DNA from: Morinoia aosen
Lineage: Eukaryota; Arthropoda; Malacostraca; Amphipoda; Talitridae
DNA: 64,000 nt
Reading direction: 5' to 3'
Assembly (NCBI GenBank): GCA_030386875.1
Contig: JASJYW010000026.1
Coordinates: forward strand, 15,766,246 to 15,830,245
In this document: positions 38,306-49,300 of the stretch, piece after piece
Numbering within the stretch: position 1 is the first letter of the stretch
Layout of the letters: each line of letters begins with the position of its first letter
Notes under the pieces: model-generated
Seen by the model: only the letters and a program-made list of their open reading frames with translations
Databases searched by the model: none
What the model was told of the DNA's origin: nothing
Program-made: the position numbers and the translations under genes

Positions 38306-38805
38306 NNNNNNNNNNNNNNNNNNNNNNNNNNNNNNNNNNNNNNNNNNNNNNNNNNNNNNNNNNNNNNNNNNNNNNNNNNNNNNNNNNNNNNNNNNNNNNN
38401 NNNNNNNNNNNNNNNNNNNNNNNNNNNNNNNNNNNNNNNNNNNNNNNNNNNNNNNNNNNNNNNNNNNNNNNNNNNNNNNNNNNNNNNNNNNNNNNNNNNN
38501 NNNNNNNNNNNNNNNNNNNNNNNNNNNNNNNNNNNNNNNNNNNNNNNNNNNNNNNNNNNNNNNNNNNNNNNNNNNNNNNNNNNNNNNNNNNNNNNNNNNN
38601 NNNNNNNNNNNNNNNNNNNNNNNNNNNNNNNNNNNNNNNNNNNNNNNNNNNNNNNNNNNNNNNNNNNNNNNNNNNNNNNNNNNNNNNNNNNNNNNNNNNN
38701 NNNNNNNNNNNNNNNNNNNNNNNNNNNNNNNNNNNNNNNNNNNNNNNNNNNNNNNNNNNNNNNNNNNNNNNNNNNNNNNNNNNNNNNNNNNNNNNNNNNN
38801 NNNNN
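38306..38805. other. Assembly gap, 500 N, joining two different bacterial sources
   Basis: Exactly 500 N. Left: moderate-GC alphaproteobacterial DNA. Right: high-GC Rhodobacteraceae-like DNA starting inside a transposase gene. A placeholder of unknown true size. Confidence 0.97.
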
Positions 38806-40295
38806 GTTGCCGAGAAGGCCACCACCCGTTGATTGAACTCTCCCGCGATCTTGGCGTGGTGGCCTTTGATATGCTGGCGCTGGGGCGTCCGGTTTCAAAA
38901 TCGGGCATGGGTACACAATTCGAGCTGTGCTTTGTCAACACCCGCCGCGTGACCAATGAGCGCAAATTCAAAATACTGGCGATCAAGCGCAAGGACAATG
39001 CGCGGTTTCAGGATAATTTCGTGCCGCATATCATCCGGGATTATTCGGGCTATAAGCCGCGCGATATCATCGTGGGCGATGTACACCCCACCGATGTGAT
39101 GATGAAGCGCGAGGATGGGAGCGAGGTTTACCCCAAAGCGATCTCGTGGCTCGATATTGCCACCAATGAAATCCACATGACATTCGTGCTTTTGGAGAAG
39201 GGTGAAGGCGTCAAGCGCGAGCATGTGGCGATGGCCTTTGAGGCGATGGTTTCCGAGTGGGGTCTGCCCAGGCTTCTCTATCTTGATAACGGATCGGAGT
39301 ATAAATGGGCCGAGATGATCGGCGGCTTTACCCAGCTTTCCAAGCTGACCGAAAAAAGCTTTACCGTTCATGATCTGGATGACAGCACCGAGGTGCATGA
39401 GCGTGTCATGGGAACGCGCGAGGCCGTTATCCGCTCGCTGCCTATAACGCCAAGGGCAAGCCCAGATCGAGGGCGCATTCGGCAATATCGAGCAAGTGCA
39501 ATTTGCGCTGTTGCCGGGCTGGACCGCTGGCGACCGCATGTCCAAGAAAACCCATGCAAAAGGTAAGGACCCGGAGGCATTCGGTGGATCGGCGTCGGAT
39601 TTCCTGCACGCGGCCAGCACTATGTTGGAATGGTATCACAAGCGACCGCAACATGGGCGGCTCGACGGGCGCAGCCCCAATGAAGCTTTGCGCGATTTCA
39701 TCGATGGGGGCTGGGGCAAGACGGTGTTGGGTAACCCGGATGTATTGGCGCTGGCCTTTGCAGAGGAGGTGGTGCGACCCCCGCGCTTGGTCGCGTGAGT
39801 TATAAGAGCCGACACGGCGATACCAGCTATTTCTATGCCGATGAGCTGTTGAATATTGCGCATCCTATCACGCTGCGCGTGCCCGCCTATAAGCCCGAAT
39901 TTGTATTCTGCTTTGATGGTGAGCGGTTCCTTGGAGTCGCCCGGCCCGAGCGCAGCTTTGGTGTGCTGGACCCTGCCGGTGCCGAGGAGTTGGGGCGGCG
40001 CAAAAAATATTTCCACCGCGAGATCAAAGAAATGGCCAAGCATTGCGCCCTCCTTGATCTGGTGGTGGAAACCGCCCGCCACAATCAGCACATGGCCGAT
40101 ACGCCAGAAGCCCCGGTTGCTGTCACGGTGGATGTCGATGCGCTCAACCGGCTGGCCATCGTCGCCGAGAAAGAGCGCAAAGCACATGCTGATACTGAGG
40201 GGCGCAAAACGGCCCAGGCGGCGCAGCAGTGGAAAACAGGGCCAGTGAAGGCCTTGGTGAATTTCAAATATGCGGAGGAAGAGCATGATGTCTGA
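38806..40295 (+). pseudogene. Mu-like transposase (MuA type), partial and frameshifted
   Basis: The N-terminus is lost in the gap. The DDE core is readable: D in GDVHPTD (about 39078-39098), D in LYLDNGSEYK (about 39278-39307), then, after a shift at about 39440, E in KPQIEGAFGN (about 39455-39487). A further stretch FLHAASTMLEWYHKRPQHG is typical of rve-type transposases. A stop at 39796-39798 separates the C-terminal beta-barrel (39799-40295; ITLRVPAYKPEFVFCFDGERF), which belongs to the same protein in intact phages. The enzyme would insert phage DNA by transposition. It is not functional as read. Confidence 0.8.
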
Positions 40296-40364
40296 TTTTG
40301 GATTGGATACGGTCTGGGGGCCTGTGTGGCAATGTGTTTGTTTTATCATCGATTGGCGGTTCAA

Positions 40365-41088
40365 ATGACTGCATTCGTGGAAACAGTAATGGCGGGTCAG
40401 GCGCGCCAGATGTGTGAGGCGGTGATCGCCGCGCCGCGCTATAGCCGCCTTGGGCAGATCACAGGCGATCCCGGAACGGGTAAGACCGCCACCACCAACT
40501 GGCTGGCGCAGGAGCTGCATGCGGTGCGTATCGAGGCTTGGGCGGGGATGAAGGAAAAGACACTTCTCCAGGAGCTTTGCAATCAGTTGAATAATGCGGG
40601 TCATTCGATTGATGAAAACGGAACCTCGAATTCGCTGGTTCAGCGCATTATTCGGGCTGTACCGGAAGGCCAGCTCATCCTTGTGGATGAGGCCAATCAC
40701 TTGAAATGGCCCGCCTTGGAATTGCTGCGTTCAATTTCAGATATCAGCGGTGCGGGGTTGGTGATCGCGGGAACAGACCTTTTGGCCAAGAAGTTCACCC
40801 ATCCCGCAAATCCGGTCTTTTTGGAGCAGTTCCGCCAGCGCGTCGCACAAAGAAGTGGTGATGCAGCCAGTGACCGAACCTGCCGAGCTTGCCGCTTATG
40901 TGCTGGCCCCGCGCTTTGGTCAAATCACCAAGATCAGCGCCAAATCCTTCAGGCGCAGACAGGCGGTAACTGGCGCTTTGCAGTGCGTTATCGGATGCCT
41001 GCGCCCGGCTGATGAAAACGAGGGAATAGACCAGCTCGATGAGCGGGTCGTTGAAACTGCCGCCGCATGGATGGCAGGAGGGAGTTGA
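40365..41088 (+). pseudogene. Mu-like transposition ATPase B, frameshifted
   Basis: MTAFVETVMAGQARQMCEAV opens at 40365. It has a Walker A motif GDPGTGKTA (about residues 33-41) and Walker B LILVDEAN (about 105-112), then GLVIAGTDLL. A one-base shift near 40850 moves the C-terminal part (VTEPAELAAYVLAPRFGQI ... ETAAAWMAGGS) to the frame ending at 41088. MuB-type ATPases select target DNA and activate MuA. Directly downstream of the transposase, as in Mu-like phages. Confidence 0.8.
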
Positions 41089-41091
41089 TAA

Positions 41092-42099
41092 TGTCTTTTC
41101 CAAGTGAAGTTCACGAACGATTTCTGTCGCGGCTGTCTATGTGGATGATGGCGATCCCTTCACGGCGGCGGATCGATTGCAACTTGCAGCCGAGAGATTG
41201 CGGAAAATCGCGGTCGATCAAGCTGGCCATCGCCGCCCCTTAAGCCAGTTGATGCCGATATTCAGCATCTTCTTGACACTCTTGCCATCGATCTGCCCTT
41301 GCCCGGTGCGCCGCTTGCGGTGTTCATGGGGTATAAAGAGGACATTCCTGGTGCCGATGGGCATCTATACCGCCGATGAGCTGGTGGCCAAAGGCGCGCC
41401 CGATACCATCACGATCCGGGGCAAAGCGCCAATCTGGGCGATCAATCAAGGAACAGAAAACCCGCAACCGGGATGAAAAGACGCTTCAAGAGATCGTGAT
41501 ACCATCGCGGGCGAATATAAGCTGGAGCCGAAGGTGGCCAGGGCCTATGCCGATGTCTTCCATAAGCACCTCGATCAGACCGATGACAGCGACCCTCAAT
41601 TTCCTCATGCGGATCGCCAGGGAGCACGATGCTCTTGCCTCCGTAAAGGGGCGGGCGCTCCTCTTTATAGGCAAGGGAGAGGGCAAGACCGCGAGCGGCC
41701 TGCCCCTGCCCATCACCAAAACCGGCAAGCTCTCCTGGTCAATGAAGCAGGCCAGCGCGGCGATTTCAAATCGGTCGAGGCCAATTGGCATAACGAGGCG
41801 ACCGGCCAGAAAGAGAAAGTGACCAAAGGCGATGGCTCACCGATCAAGAAGCTGGCCCATCAAGAAAGAGGCCGGGCGCCGCCAAAATCAAACGCGGCAA
41901 AGACACTCTCAGCATGACGATGCCCGGCAACCCGCTGATCGCCGCCAAAGGCCAAATCCTCGCACGCGGGTTTCGGATCGGGGTGGCCGGGCGATGGTCA
42001 ATCACCGCTGCCCGCCACCAAATCACAGGAAGCGGCTTCACCACAATCGAGACCGATAAGCCAAAACCACCTAATCAATTAAGCAATGGTAATGAGTAA
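41092..42099 (+). pseudogene. Phage late control D-like tail protein, frameshifted, preceded by a short unidentified fragment
   Basis: 41092-41250 begins MSFPSEVHERFLSRLSM and is unidentified. From about 41270 the pieces match the gpD-type baseplate hub: PLPGAPLAVFMGYKED, DELVAKGAPDTITIRGKA (about 41380-41430), KTLQEIV, ARAYADVFHKHLDQTDDSD (about 41535-41592), FLMRIAREHDALASVKGRA (about 41600-41655), GEGKTASGLPLP and finally an ILARGFRIGVAGRWSITAA end at 42099. At least five frame changes occur. The homologous protein in Mu-like and P2-like phages forms part of the tail baseplate. Its position immediately after B shows that a large block of phage genes has been deleted. Confidence 0.65.
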
Positions 42100-42158
42100 T
42101 GAAAAAAACACGGTCCAAAATGCAAAAAAATTGGGCCGGTCCAGCAAAGCCACGGCCT

Positions 42159-42177
42159 GGGGGGCAGAATGCCCCCC
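42159..42177. terminator. GC hairpin between prophage remnant and cobT
   Basis: GGGGGGC, loop AGAAT, GCCCCCC; T-rich sequence follows on the minus strand about 30 bases further (AATTTTTTT). It probably ends cobT transcription. Confidence 0.55.
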
Positions 42178-42199
42178 TTCCACAAAATTCTCCAGCCCT

Positions 42200-43200
<1,001 letters not shown>

Positions 43201-43279
43201 CTACGGTTCTCCTTGTCGTCCCTGGCCCCTTGGGTACGTAAGTCGCAAGGCTTTGGCCACACCCAAAGGGGGGCAAAAT

Positions 43280-44027
43280 ATGAAACAAAGGATAAATCGA
43301 GCTTTAACGATTTGACGGCGCGCGCCCGCCTGCTGACCCGCCTGCCCCTGCCGCAATCATCCGCCCCCCTTCCTGGCCCGACGGCGGCCTGGGCCTGGCC
43401 TTTGGCGGGGGGATTGCTGGGCGGGATTTCCGCGCTTTTGGCGGCGGGGTTGCTGGCGCTTGGTCTTGGGGCCGGGGTTGTTGCGGGGCTTGTGCTTGGC
43501 GCACAGGTGATGCTGACCGGGGCGATGCATGAGGATGGGCTGGCCGATACGGCCGATGGGCTTTGGGGTGGCTGGACGCCGGCGCGCCGGCTTGAGATCA
43601 TGAAAGACAGCCATATCGGCAGCTATGGGGTGATGGCGTTGATCCTTGTGACCGGGCTGCGCTGGCTTTGCCTGACCGGGCTTGTCGCAGCGGGGGCGTT
43701 TTGGGCGCTGGTGGCGGTTGGCGCCTTGTCACGCGCGCCGATGGCGGTTTTGATGGCCGCTTTGCCGAATGCACGCGGGGCCGGGCTGGCCCATTCGGTC
43801 GGTGCGGTGCCACGCGGGCGGCGCTGGTGGCGGTGCTGATCGGGGCGGCGGCGATGCTTGGCCTTGGGCTGGCGGGCGCGCTGGCTTTGCTGGCGGTGGC
43901 AGCGGTAGTTCTGGCGCTGGCGGCGCTGGCGCGGGCCAGGATTGGTGGGCAGACCGGCGATATTCTGGGGGCGAGCCAGCAACTTGCCGAAACGGCGGCG
44001 CTGATCGTATTGGTTGCGATGCTGTAA
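43280..44027 (+). pseudogene. cobS: CobS, adenosylcobinamide-GDP ribazoletransferase, one frameshift
   Basis: The frame through 43300-43820 has [32 protein letters not shown] and the family signature [16 protein letters not shown], then [19 protein letters not shown], with several hydrophobic membrane segments. At about 43810 the frame shifts and the last 70 residues (ARIGGQTGDILGASQQLAETAALIVL) end at 44027. It joins alpha-ribazole phosphate to the corrin ring on the inner membrane. No good ATG is in frame near the expected start, so the beginning may also contain a shift; 43280 is approximate. Confidence 0.8.
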
Positions 44028-44075
44028 CGCAAACGGCGACCCGAAGGGACCGGCTTGCTGATATTCCCCGCAGGA

Positions 44076-44585
44076 TCAGGCCGCGCGTGACAGCAGCACG
44101 TCATCCACGGTTTTCTGCGCACCTTTTTCATCGACGCCCGAAACAGCCGCAACTTCGCGGGTCAGACGCTCCAACGCGGCTTCGTAAAGCTGACGTTCGG
44201 AATAGGATTGCTCGCGCTGATCATCGGTGCGGTGCAGGTCGCGCACCACCTCGGCAATCGCCAGAAGATCACCCGAGTTGATCTTTTGTTCATATTCCTG
44301 CGCACGGCGCGACCACATGGCGCGCTTGACGCGGGCCTTTCCCTTGAGCGTATCAAGCGCCTTGTTGATAAGATCGGGCGATGACAAAGAGCGCATGCCG
44401 ATTTCCGTCGCCTTATGGGTGGGCACCCGAAGCGTCATTTTGTCCTTTTCGAAAGAGATCACGAAGAGTTCCAGTTGGAGGCCCGCGATTTCCTGTTCTT
44501 CGATGGAAATAATGCGCCCTACCCCATGAGCCGGATACACAACAAATTCATTCGGACGAAATTCAGCCTTTTTGGTCTTTGTCAT
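44076..44585 (-). CDS. carD: CarD family transcriptional regulator
   Basis: 169 residues from the ATG at 44583-44585, chosen because AAGGAAGT stands just upstream; a longer frame to 44717 is Cys-rich and not conserved. The N-terminal RNA-polymerase-interacting domain (FVVYPAHGVGRIISIEEQEI) is followed by a helical DNA-binding domain (RVKRAMWSRRAQEYEQKI, TREVAAVSGV). CarD binds RNA polymerase and stabilises open promoter complexes. It is followed on the same strand by no further gene, since cobS converges on it. Confidence 0.95.
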   Translation of the reverse strand: MTKTKKAEFRPNEFVVYPAHGVGRIISIEEQEIAGLQLELFVISFEKDKMTLRVPTHKATEIGMRSLSSPDLINKALDTLKGKARVKRAMWSRRAQEYEQKINSGDLLAIAEVVRDLHRTDDQREQSYSERQLYEAALERLTREVAAVSGVDEKGAQKTVDDVLLSRAA

Positions 44586-44937
44586 ACAGTCACTTCCTTG
44601 TTCAGCCGCCAGAATCCAAAGCCCCCAGACGATTGGACATGAAAAAGCGCACGTGGCCCGATTTGCCCCGTTACCGCAAAAACATGTTCCAGAAATCCCC
44701 CGCTGGCAAAACCGCATGATCCTGGGCCTGGGTCCCTTGCCCCCGTCCCGTGATTTTCAGGTTATGATACTTGCTTTGGGGTCTTTAACTTGGCAGCTCT
44801 GACATATTGTAACGACTGTATAACACAGAATCACCCCGATTCCAACAGGGGAAGAATCGTTTCATCACTATCGTCAGAGCGGGCGCTTGATCCCGTTTTA
44901 GGCCAGCGCCGCCTTGTTTTCTGAGGTTTCGACCTTT
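44586..44937. other. Intergenic region between fdxA and carD
   Basis: 352 bases without a gene. It must contain the carD promoter. An alternative-frame extension of fdxA (KVETSENKAALA then stop) lies at about 44900-44936. I see no strong hairpin. Confidence 0.4.
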
Positions 44938-45276
44938 TTAGCCGCCCTCGCCCGGATTTTCCGAGAAGTATTTAGACAGTTTGTCAGGCTCACCGTCACG
45001 TTCTTCATAACCTGCAAGAGGTTCCTTTTTCGTTACGATCACCGGCCATTGTTCAGAATATTTGCGATTGAACTCGACCCATTTTTCCATGTCGGCCTCG
45101 GTATCAGGGCGAATCGCATCGGCGGGGCATTCAGGTTCACAGACGCCGCAATCGATACATTCATCGGGATGGATGACCAGCATGTTCTCGCCCTCATAAA
45201 AGCAATCCACGGGACACACCTCGACACAGTCGGTGTATTTACAAGCGATACAATTGTCGATCACCACATAGGTCAT
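44938..45276 (-). CDS. fdxA: Seven-iron ferredoxin FdxA
   Basis: 112 residues. Cysteine pattern of 3Fe-4S/4Fe-4S ferredoxins: [25 protein letters not shown] first cluster (about residues 9-29) and [12 protein letters not shown] (about 40-51), then an extended tail. An electron carrier in the cytoplasm. The frame ends PGEGG at 44938. A run of A at the stop and a plausible continuation KVETSENKAALA in the next frame suggest the natural C-terminus could be about 15 residues longer. It lies downstream of the S4 gene on the same strand. Confidence 0.93.
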   Translation of the reverse strand: MTYVVIDNCIACKYTDCVEVCPVDCFYEGENMLVIHPDECIDCGVCEPECPADAIRPDTEADMEKWVEFNRKYSEQWPVIVTKKEPLAGYEERDGEPDKLSKYFSENPGEGG

Positions 45277-45342
45277 GGCGGGCCTCTTTGATTACAGGTC
45301 ATTACGAGAGTACTGGGGGCGTGGTTAAATCACCCAAGCGGA

Positions 45343-45723
45343 TCATTCAAGCGAGGATGCGGCCTCGGCTTCCGGCTGCGGGTCAAGGTCGAGGTAAAGG
45401 CCTTGCGCCTCGCTGGCCGGGCCACGGCGGCTGGCAAGCTCCAGAACCCGGATCACGCGCACGCGATTGCCCATCGGGAAGGTCAGCACATCACCCGCGC
45501 CGATGGCATGGCCGGGTTTGGCCTGTTTCTGCCCGTTCAGCCGCAGCCGGTTCTTGCCGATCATTTCGGCGGCAAGGCCACGGGTCTTGAAAAAACGGGC
45601 AAAGAACAGCCATTTATCGAGGCGGATTTTCGCATCCTTGCCGGAAGCGGCGGCATCATCCGTTTCGGGGGCGACAGAATCGCCCCCTTTCCCTTTGCCC
45701 TGACTGGATTTTCGCCGGGCCAA
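45343..45723 (-). CDS. S4-domain RNA-binding protein (Hsp15-like)
   Basis: 126 residues. After a charged N-terminus comes an S4 fold: IRLDKWLFFARFFKTRGLA and IGKNRLRLNGQKQAKPGHAI (about residues 33-75). Hsp15-type proteins bind stalled 50S ribosomal subunits carrying nascent peptide. It begins four bases after the helicase stop, so it is in the same operon. Confidence 0.88.
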   Translation of the reverse strand: MARRKSSQGKGKGGDSVAPETDDAAASGKDAKIRLDKWLFFARFFKTRGLAAEMIGKNRLRLNGQKQAKPGHAIGAGDVLTFPMGNRVRVIRVLELASRRGPASEAQGLYLDLDPQPEAEAASSLE

Positions 45724-45727
45724 GAGA

Positions 45728-48649
45728 TCAGATTTTGCCCTTCAGGGCCGCGAGGGCCGCGAATGGGTTGTCCGGGTCGATCTTTTTCTCGGGCTTGGCG
45801 GGGCGTGATTCGTATTTCTGCGGCGCGTTTTGCGGCGGTTTGCCTTTGCCGCCACGCGGTTTCCCACCCTGCGGTTTTCCCCCCTGCGGCTTGTCGCCAC
45901 GGGGGCGGTCGCCCCTTGGCTTGTCATCGCGCGGTTTGTCACCCCTTGGCTTGTCACCGCGAGCATTATCGCCCTGTGGCCGCTCTCCACGCGGGGCTGC
46001 CTCGCCTTCGGCACGGCGCTGGGGGCGACGGTCCTGACGGGGGCGCGGTGCCCAGGTAAAGGTGATGAAGCTTTCCATTTCAACCGCCCCGGCGGCAGGT
46101 TCGGAAGGCGCTTCGCCTGTCGTTTCCGCCCCGGCTTCAGGCGCGGCTTCGGCGGGCGTTTCTGCCACGGCTTCCACTGCGGGTTCATCATCAACGATGA
46201 TTTTCGCCGTTGCAGCAGCGGCGGCTGCGGCAGCGGCAATATCTTCGGCGGTAAGTTCCTTGGGCGCCGCAGGCTTGGTTTTCGGACGCTCGCCCTTTTC
46301 GCCCTTATAGCCAAGACCCGCCATCAGATCCGCGAATTGATCCAGCGTCATGCCGGTGATCGACAGCATATCGGGCGTAGCCTCGAACCCGCCGCGGCTG
46401 TCCTGACCGCGCAGCAGATCGGCCAGACGTTCCAGCATGTCGATACGGATCGCGCGGGGGCCTGCGGGGCGATACCCGGCAAGGGTGTAATGTTCCTTTG
46501 GCACATCCGGGATGTTCGGGATCGTCACCAGACCGGGGGGCGGGCTTTCAGGAAACTCCTGCAAGCCTTTGAACAAAGACCACAAAACCAGCCGCAACCG
46601 GGTCGGCGCGGGTTTCAGAAGCAATTGCTGAAAGATCGTGTATTGCCCGAAACGGATGCCATGTTTGCGCAATTGGCCACGGGCTTCCTGATCCAGCGCC
46701 TTCACCTCATCCGCGACATTTTCGCGGGGGAGGATGCCCAGAGCCTCGACCATCTGAAAGGCGAAACCACGGGCAAGGCCAGTCAGGGTTTCATCCCGGC
46801 TCATGTTCAACAGCGGTTCAAACAGGGTCGCGGTTTTGCGGTCGATGAAATGCTGCAAGCGACGCTTCACCTTTTCGGCAATCTCGGGGCCGGCATCTTC
46901 ATCGACGAAAGCCTCGACGCCGGGGCGCAGGGCATCGGCCCCGGCAACCAGCTTGCCCACCGCAGAACTGCCCCACATCAAGCCGCCCTGTTCGGTAAAG
47001 TCCAGCTCGGTATCCGGCGCGTTATAGAACTTGTCGGAACGCAGATGGAATTCCGGCTTGAGCGCCTGCACCGCCGCCATGCGCAGCGTGCGCGCCTCGT
47101 CCGAAGTGGCGGTGCTGTCCTGCCGGAAGCGGAACCCTTCCAGCTTGCCGACAAATTCACCTTCTACCGTCACTTCGCCTTTATCATTCACCTCGGCCAC
47201 AAGGCTCTCCTTCTGCTTCAACCGGCGCATGAGCACAGAGGTGCGCCGATCAACAAATCGTTGGGTCAGCCCGGCATGAAGCGCGTCTGACAAGCGGTCT
47301 TCTACAGCTCTCGTCTCATGCCGCCAATGAGATTCGTCTGCAACCCAATTTTTACGCTGGGCAACATAGGTCCATGTGCGGATAAAAGCGAGCCGTCTGG
47401 ACAAGGTATCAATGTCACCTTCGGTCCGGTCAATCTGTTTGATCCGCCCGGCCAGCCAATCGGCGGGGATCTGCCCTTTTCGCAGGAAATCAAACAGGCC
47501 CTGCAACAGGGTCGCATGTTCCGTGCTGGAAATGCCGCGAAAATCGGGGATGCAGCAGACATCCCACAAAAGCCGCACATCCTGGGGCGATCGGATCTGA
47601 TCCTGAATCTCGGGCAAGGCCCAAAGGTTTTTCAACGCCTGCACATCATCGGCATCGCGCGCCCGCGACAGCCATTCATCATCGGTATGGCGTTCAAGCG
47701 CGGCAATCAGGCGCGGAACAGTGCCGAATTCAAGCTGTTCATTGCGCCAGGACAGTTTGCGCACGGGTTCAAAGCGATGGGCCTCGATATCCTGCACCAG
47801 ATCATCGCTCAGGGGGCGGGCCTCGCCGGTGACACCAAAGCTTCCGGCCGTCATGTGCCGCCCGGCGCGCCCGGCAATCTGGGCCAGTTCCTGCGGGTAA
47901 AGCGCGCGCATCCGGCGGCCATCGAATTTCGCAGTGGCGGAAAAGGCGATATGCTTGATGTCAAGGTTCAGCCCCATCCCGATGGCATCGGTGGCCACCA
48001 GATAATCGACATCGCCGTTTTGATACATATTCACCTGAGCATTGCGGGTGCGGGGCGACAGCGCCCCCATGACCACGGCACAGCCGCCTTTGGTGCGGCG
48101 GATCAATTCGGCAATCGCATAGACATTTTCGACGGAAAACCCGACGATTGCACTGCGCTCCGGCATCCGGCTGATTTTCTTGGACCCGGCATAGCGCAGC
48201 TCGGACAGGCGCGGGCGCGCCATGAACTGCACCCCCGGCACCAGCGCCGCAATCGCCGGGCGCATCGTATCGGCACCAAGGAACAGGGTTTCATGCAGGC
48301 CCCGCGCCCGCAGCAGCCGGTCGGTAAAGACATGGCCACGTTCGGCATCGGCGCAAAGCTGCACCTCGTCAATCGCGATGAAATCGACGCCGATCTCCAG
48401 CGGCATCGCCTCGACCGTGCAAACCCAATATTGCGTGCGATCCGGGACAATGCGTTCCTCGCCCGTCACCAAAGCCACGACCGAAGGGCCGCGCAGGGCC
48501 ACGATGCGGTCATAGACCTCGCGCGCCAAAAGACGCAGCGGCAGGCCGATAACCCCGTTGCGATGGGTCAGCATGCGTTCAATCGCGTAATGGGTCTTGC
48601 CGGTATTGGTCGGCCCCAGAACCGCCGTTACCCGCGCGGTACTGCGCAT
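45728..48649 (-). CDS. SUV3-like ATP-dependent RNA/DNA helicase
   Basis: 973 residues. N-terminal Walker A motif GPTNTGKTH (about 12-20), DEVQ motif in IAIDEVQLCAD (about 92-102), ALSPRTRNAQVNMYQNGDVDYL and the QIAGRAGRHM motif VI (about 258-267). The middle part resembles the C-terminal domains of mitochondrial SUV3. The last 130 residues are low-complexity: an Ala/Glu-rich stretch and then GDKPRGDKPR-type repeats (about 895-940), probably a disordered RNA-binding tail. In mitochondria SUV3 unwinds RNA for decay; the bacterial homologue is assumed to act on structured RNA. The operon continues with the S4 gene. Confidence 0.92.
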   Translation of the reverse strand: MRSTARVTAVLGPTNTGKTHYAIERMLTHRNGVIGLPLRLLAREVYDRIVALRGPSVVALVTGEERIVPDRTQYWVCTVEAMPLEIGVDFIAIDEVQLCADAERGHVFTDRLLRARGLHETLFLGADTMRPAIAALVPGVQFMARPRLSELRYAGSKKISRMPERSAIVGFSVENVYAIAELIRRTKGGCAVVMGALSPRTRNAQVNMYQNGDVDYLVATDAIGMGLNLDIKHIAFSATAKFDGRRMRALYPQELAQIAGRAGRHMTAGSFGVTGEARPLSDDLVQDIEAHRFEPVRKLSWRNEQLEFGTVPRLIAALERHTDDEWLSRARDADDVQALKNLWALPEIQDQIRSPQDVRLLWDVCCIPDFRGISSTEHATLLQGLFDFLRKGQIPADWLAGRIKQIDRTEGDIDTLSRRLAFIRTWTYVAQRKNWVADESHWRHETRAVEDRLSDALHAGLTQRFVDRRTSVLMRRLKQKESLVAEVNDKGEVTVEGEFVGKLEGFRFRQDSTATSDEARTLRMAAVQALKPEFHLRSDKFYNAPDTELDFTEQGGLMWGSSAVGKLVAGADALRPGVEAFVDEDAGPEIAEKVKRRLQHFIDRKTATLFEPLLNMSRDETLTGLARGFAFQMVEALGILPRENVADEVKALDQEARGQLRKHGIRFGQYTIFQQLLLKPAPTRLRLVLWSLFKGLQEFPESPPPGLVTIPNIPDVPKEHYTLAGYRPAGPRAIRIDMLERLADLLRGQDSRGGFEATPDMLSITGMTLDQFADLMAGLGYKGEKGERPKTKPAAPKELTAEDIAAAAAAAAATAKIIVDDEPAVEAVAETPAEAAPEAGAETTGEAPSEPAAGAVEMESFITFTWAPRPRQDRRPQRRAEGEAAPRGERPQGDNARGDKPRGDKPRDDKPRGDRPRGDKPQGGKPQGGKPRGGKGKPPQNAPQKYESRPAKPEKKIDPDNPFAALAALKGKI

Positions 48650-48658
48650 GGTTTTGCC

Positions 48659-49222
48659 TTACATTTCCTGCCCGGAGGATTGGGTTTCCAGCCGCTTCAC
48701 AGCGTCACTTACCCCGTCAAGAAGCGGATGTATAGCTTGCACGGCCTTGTAAACCGCAAGCGCCTGCTCGGGCTTTTCGGTATCTTCAAGGATGCGCGCA
48801 AAGCCCATCATCGCCCCGAAATGGCGCGGGTTGCGCAAAAGCACCTGTTGGATATCGGCAATGGCAGGGCCGAACTGCCCGGCCTGAAAATAGGCGATGG
48901 CCCGTTCGTTCCAGCCTTCGGCGAAATCCGGGGCATGGTCGATCAGCGCGGTGAAATGTTCAATCGCCACCTCCGTCTCGCCCGCCTCCAGCGCATCGCG
49001 CCCGCGCTGCAGCAAAAGATCCATCGCCGCAGAGCCGGATTTCGACCATTCGCGCAGGATTTTACGTTCCAACCGGGCGGCGGCATCAGGGTTCTCCGCC
49101 GCCTGCAACTGGGCAAACATCTCATCCATGGTTTCGCCCGCCGCCGGACTAACCGCAAGAGCAAGGAACGCCGCAAAAATGGACGTAAGGATATGATTGT
49201 GAAATGAGCTATGGCGTTTCAT
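48659..49222 (-). CDS. Periplasmic TPR-repeat protein
   Basis: 187 residues from the ATG at 49220-49222, which gives a clear signal peptide (KRHSSFHNHILTSIFAAFL...AVSPAAG). At least two or three TPR units are seen: GRDALEAGETEVAIEHFTAL, WNERAIAYFQAGQFGPAIAD and LEDTEKPEQALAVYKAV. It probably mediates protein contacts in the envelope. It lies nine bases before the helicase gene on the same strand and is divergent from the SCP-2 gene. A longer frame to 49600 overlaps the SCP-2 gene and is not used. Confidence 0.82.
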   Translation of the reverse strand: MKRHSSFHNHILTSIFAAFLALAVSPAAGETMDEMFAQLQAAENPDAAARLERKILREWSKSGSAAMDLLLQRGRDALEAGETEVAIEHFTALIDHAPDFAEGWNERAIAYFQAGQFGPAIADIQQVLLRNPRHFGAMMGFARILEDTEKPEQALAVYKAVQAIHPLLDGVSDAVKRLETQSSGQEM

Positions 49223-49300
49223 AGTCGCGACTGTAGCGTGTGCGGCAGGAAAAGCCATATCCCCCCGCTCACTTTGATGCGAAGTCAGAAAGGAATTACG

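Larger units (their letters stand above)
38806..42099 (+). mobile_element. Mu-like prophage remnant, internally deleted
   Basis: Three gene blocks in the order of a transposable Mu-like phage: transposase A, ATPase B, then directly a late-control-D-like tail protein. In an intact Mu-like phage about 25-30 kb of regulation, lysis, head and tail genes separate B from the D-type protein. All three genes are frameshifted. The left end is in the gap; the right end is not definable, but cobT begins at about 42200 on the other strand, so the phage end should lie close to 42100. Confidence 0.75.

Noticed and set aside
40365..41088. AAA ATPase as part of a Tn7/CAST-like transposon
   Set aside because: The gene order transposase-ATPase followed by a tail gene, and the sequence style, fit a Mu-like phage; no Cas, TniQ or Tn7-type ends are seen.
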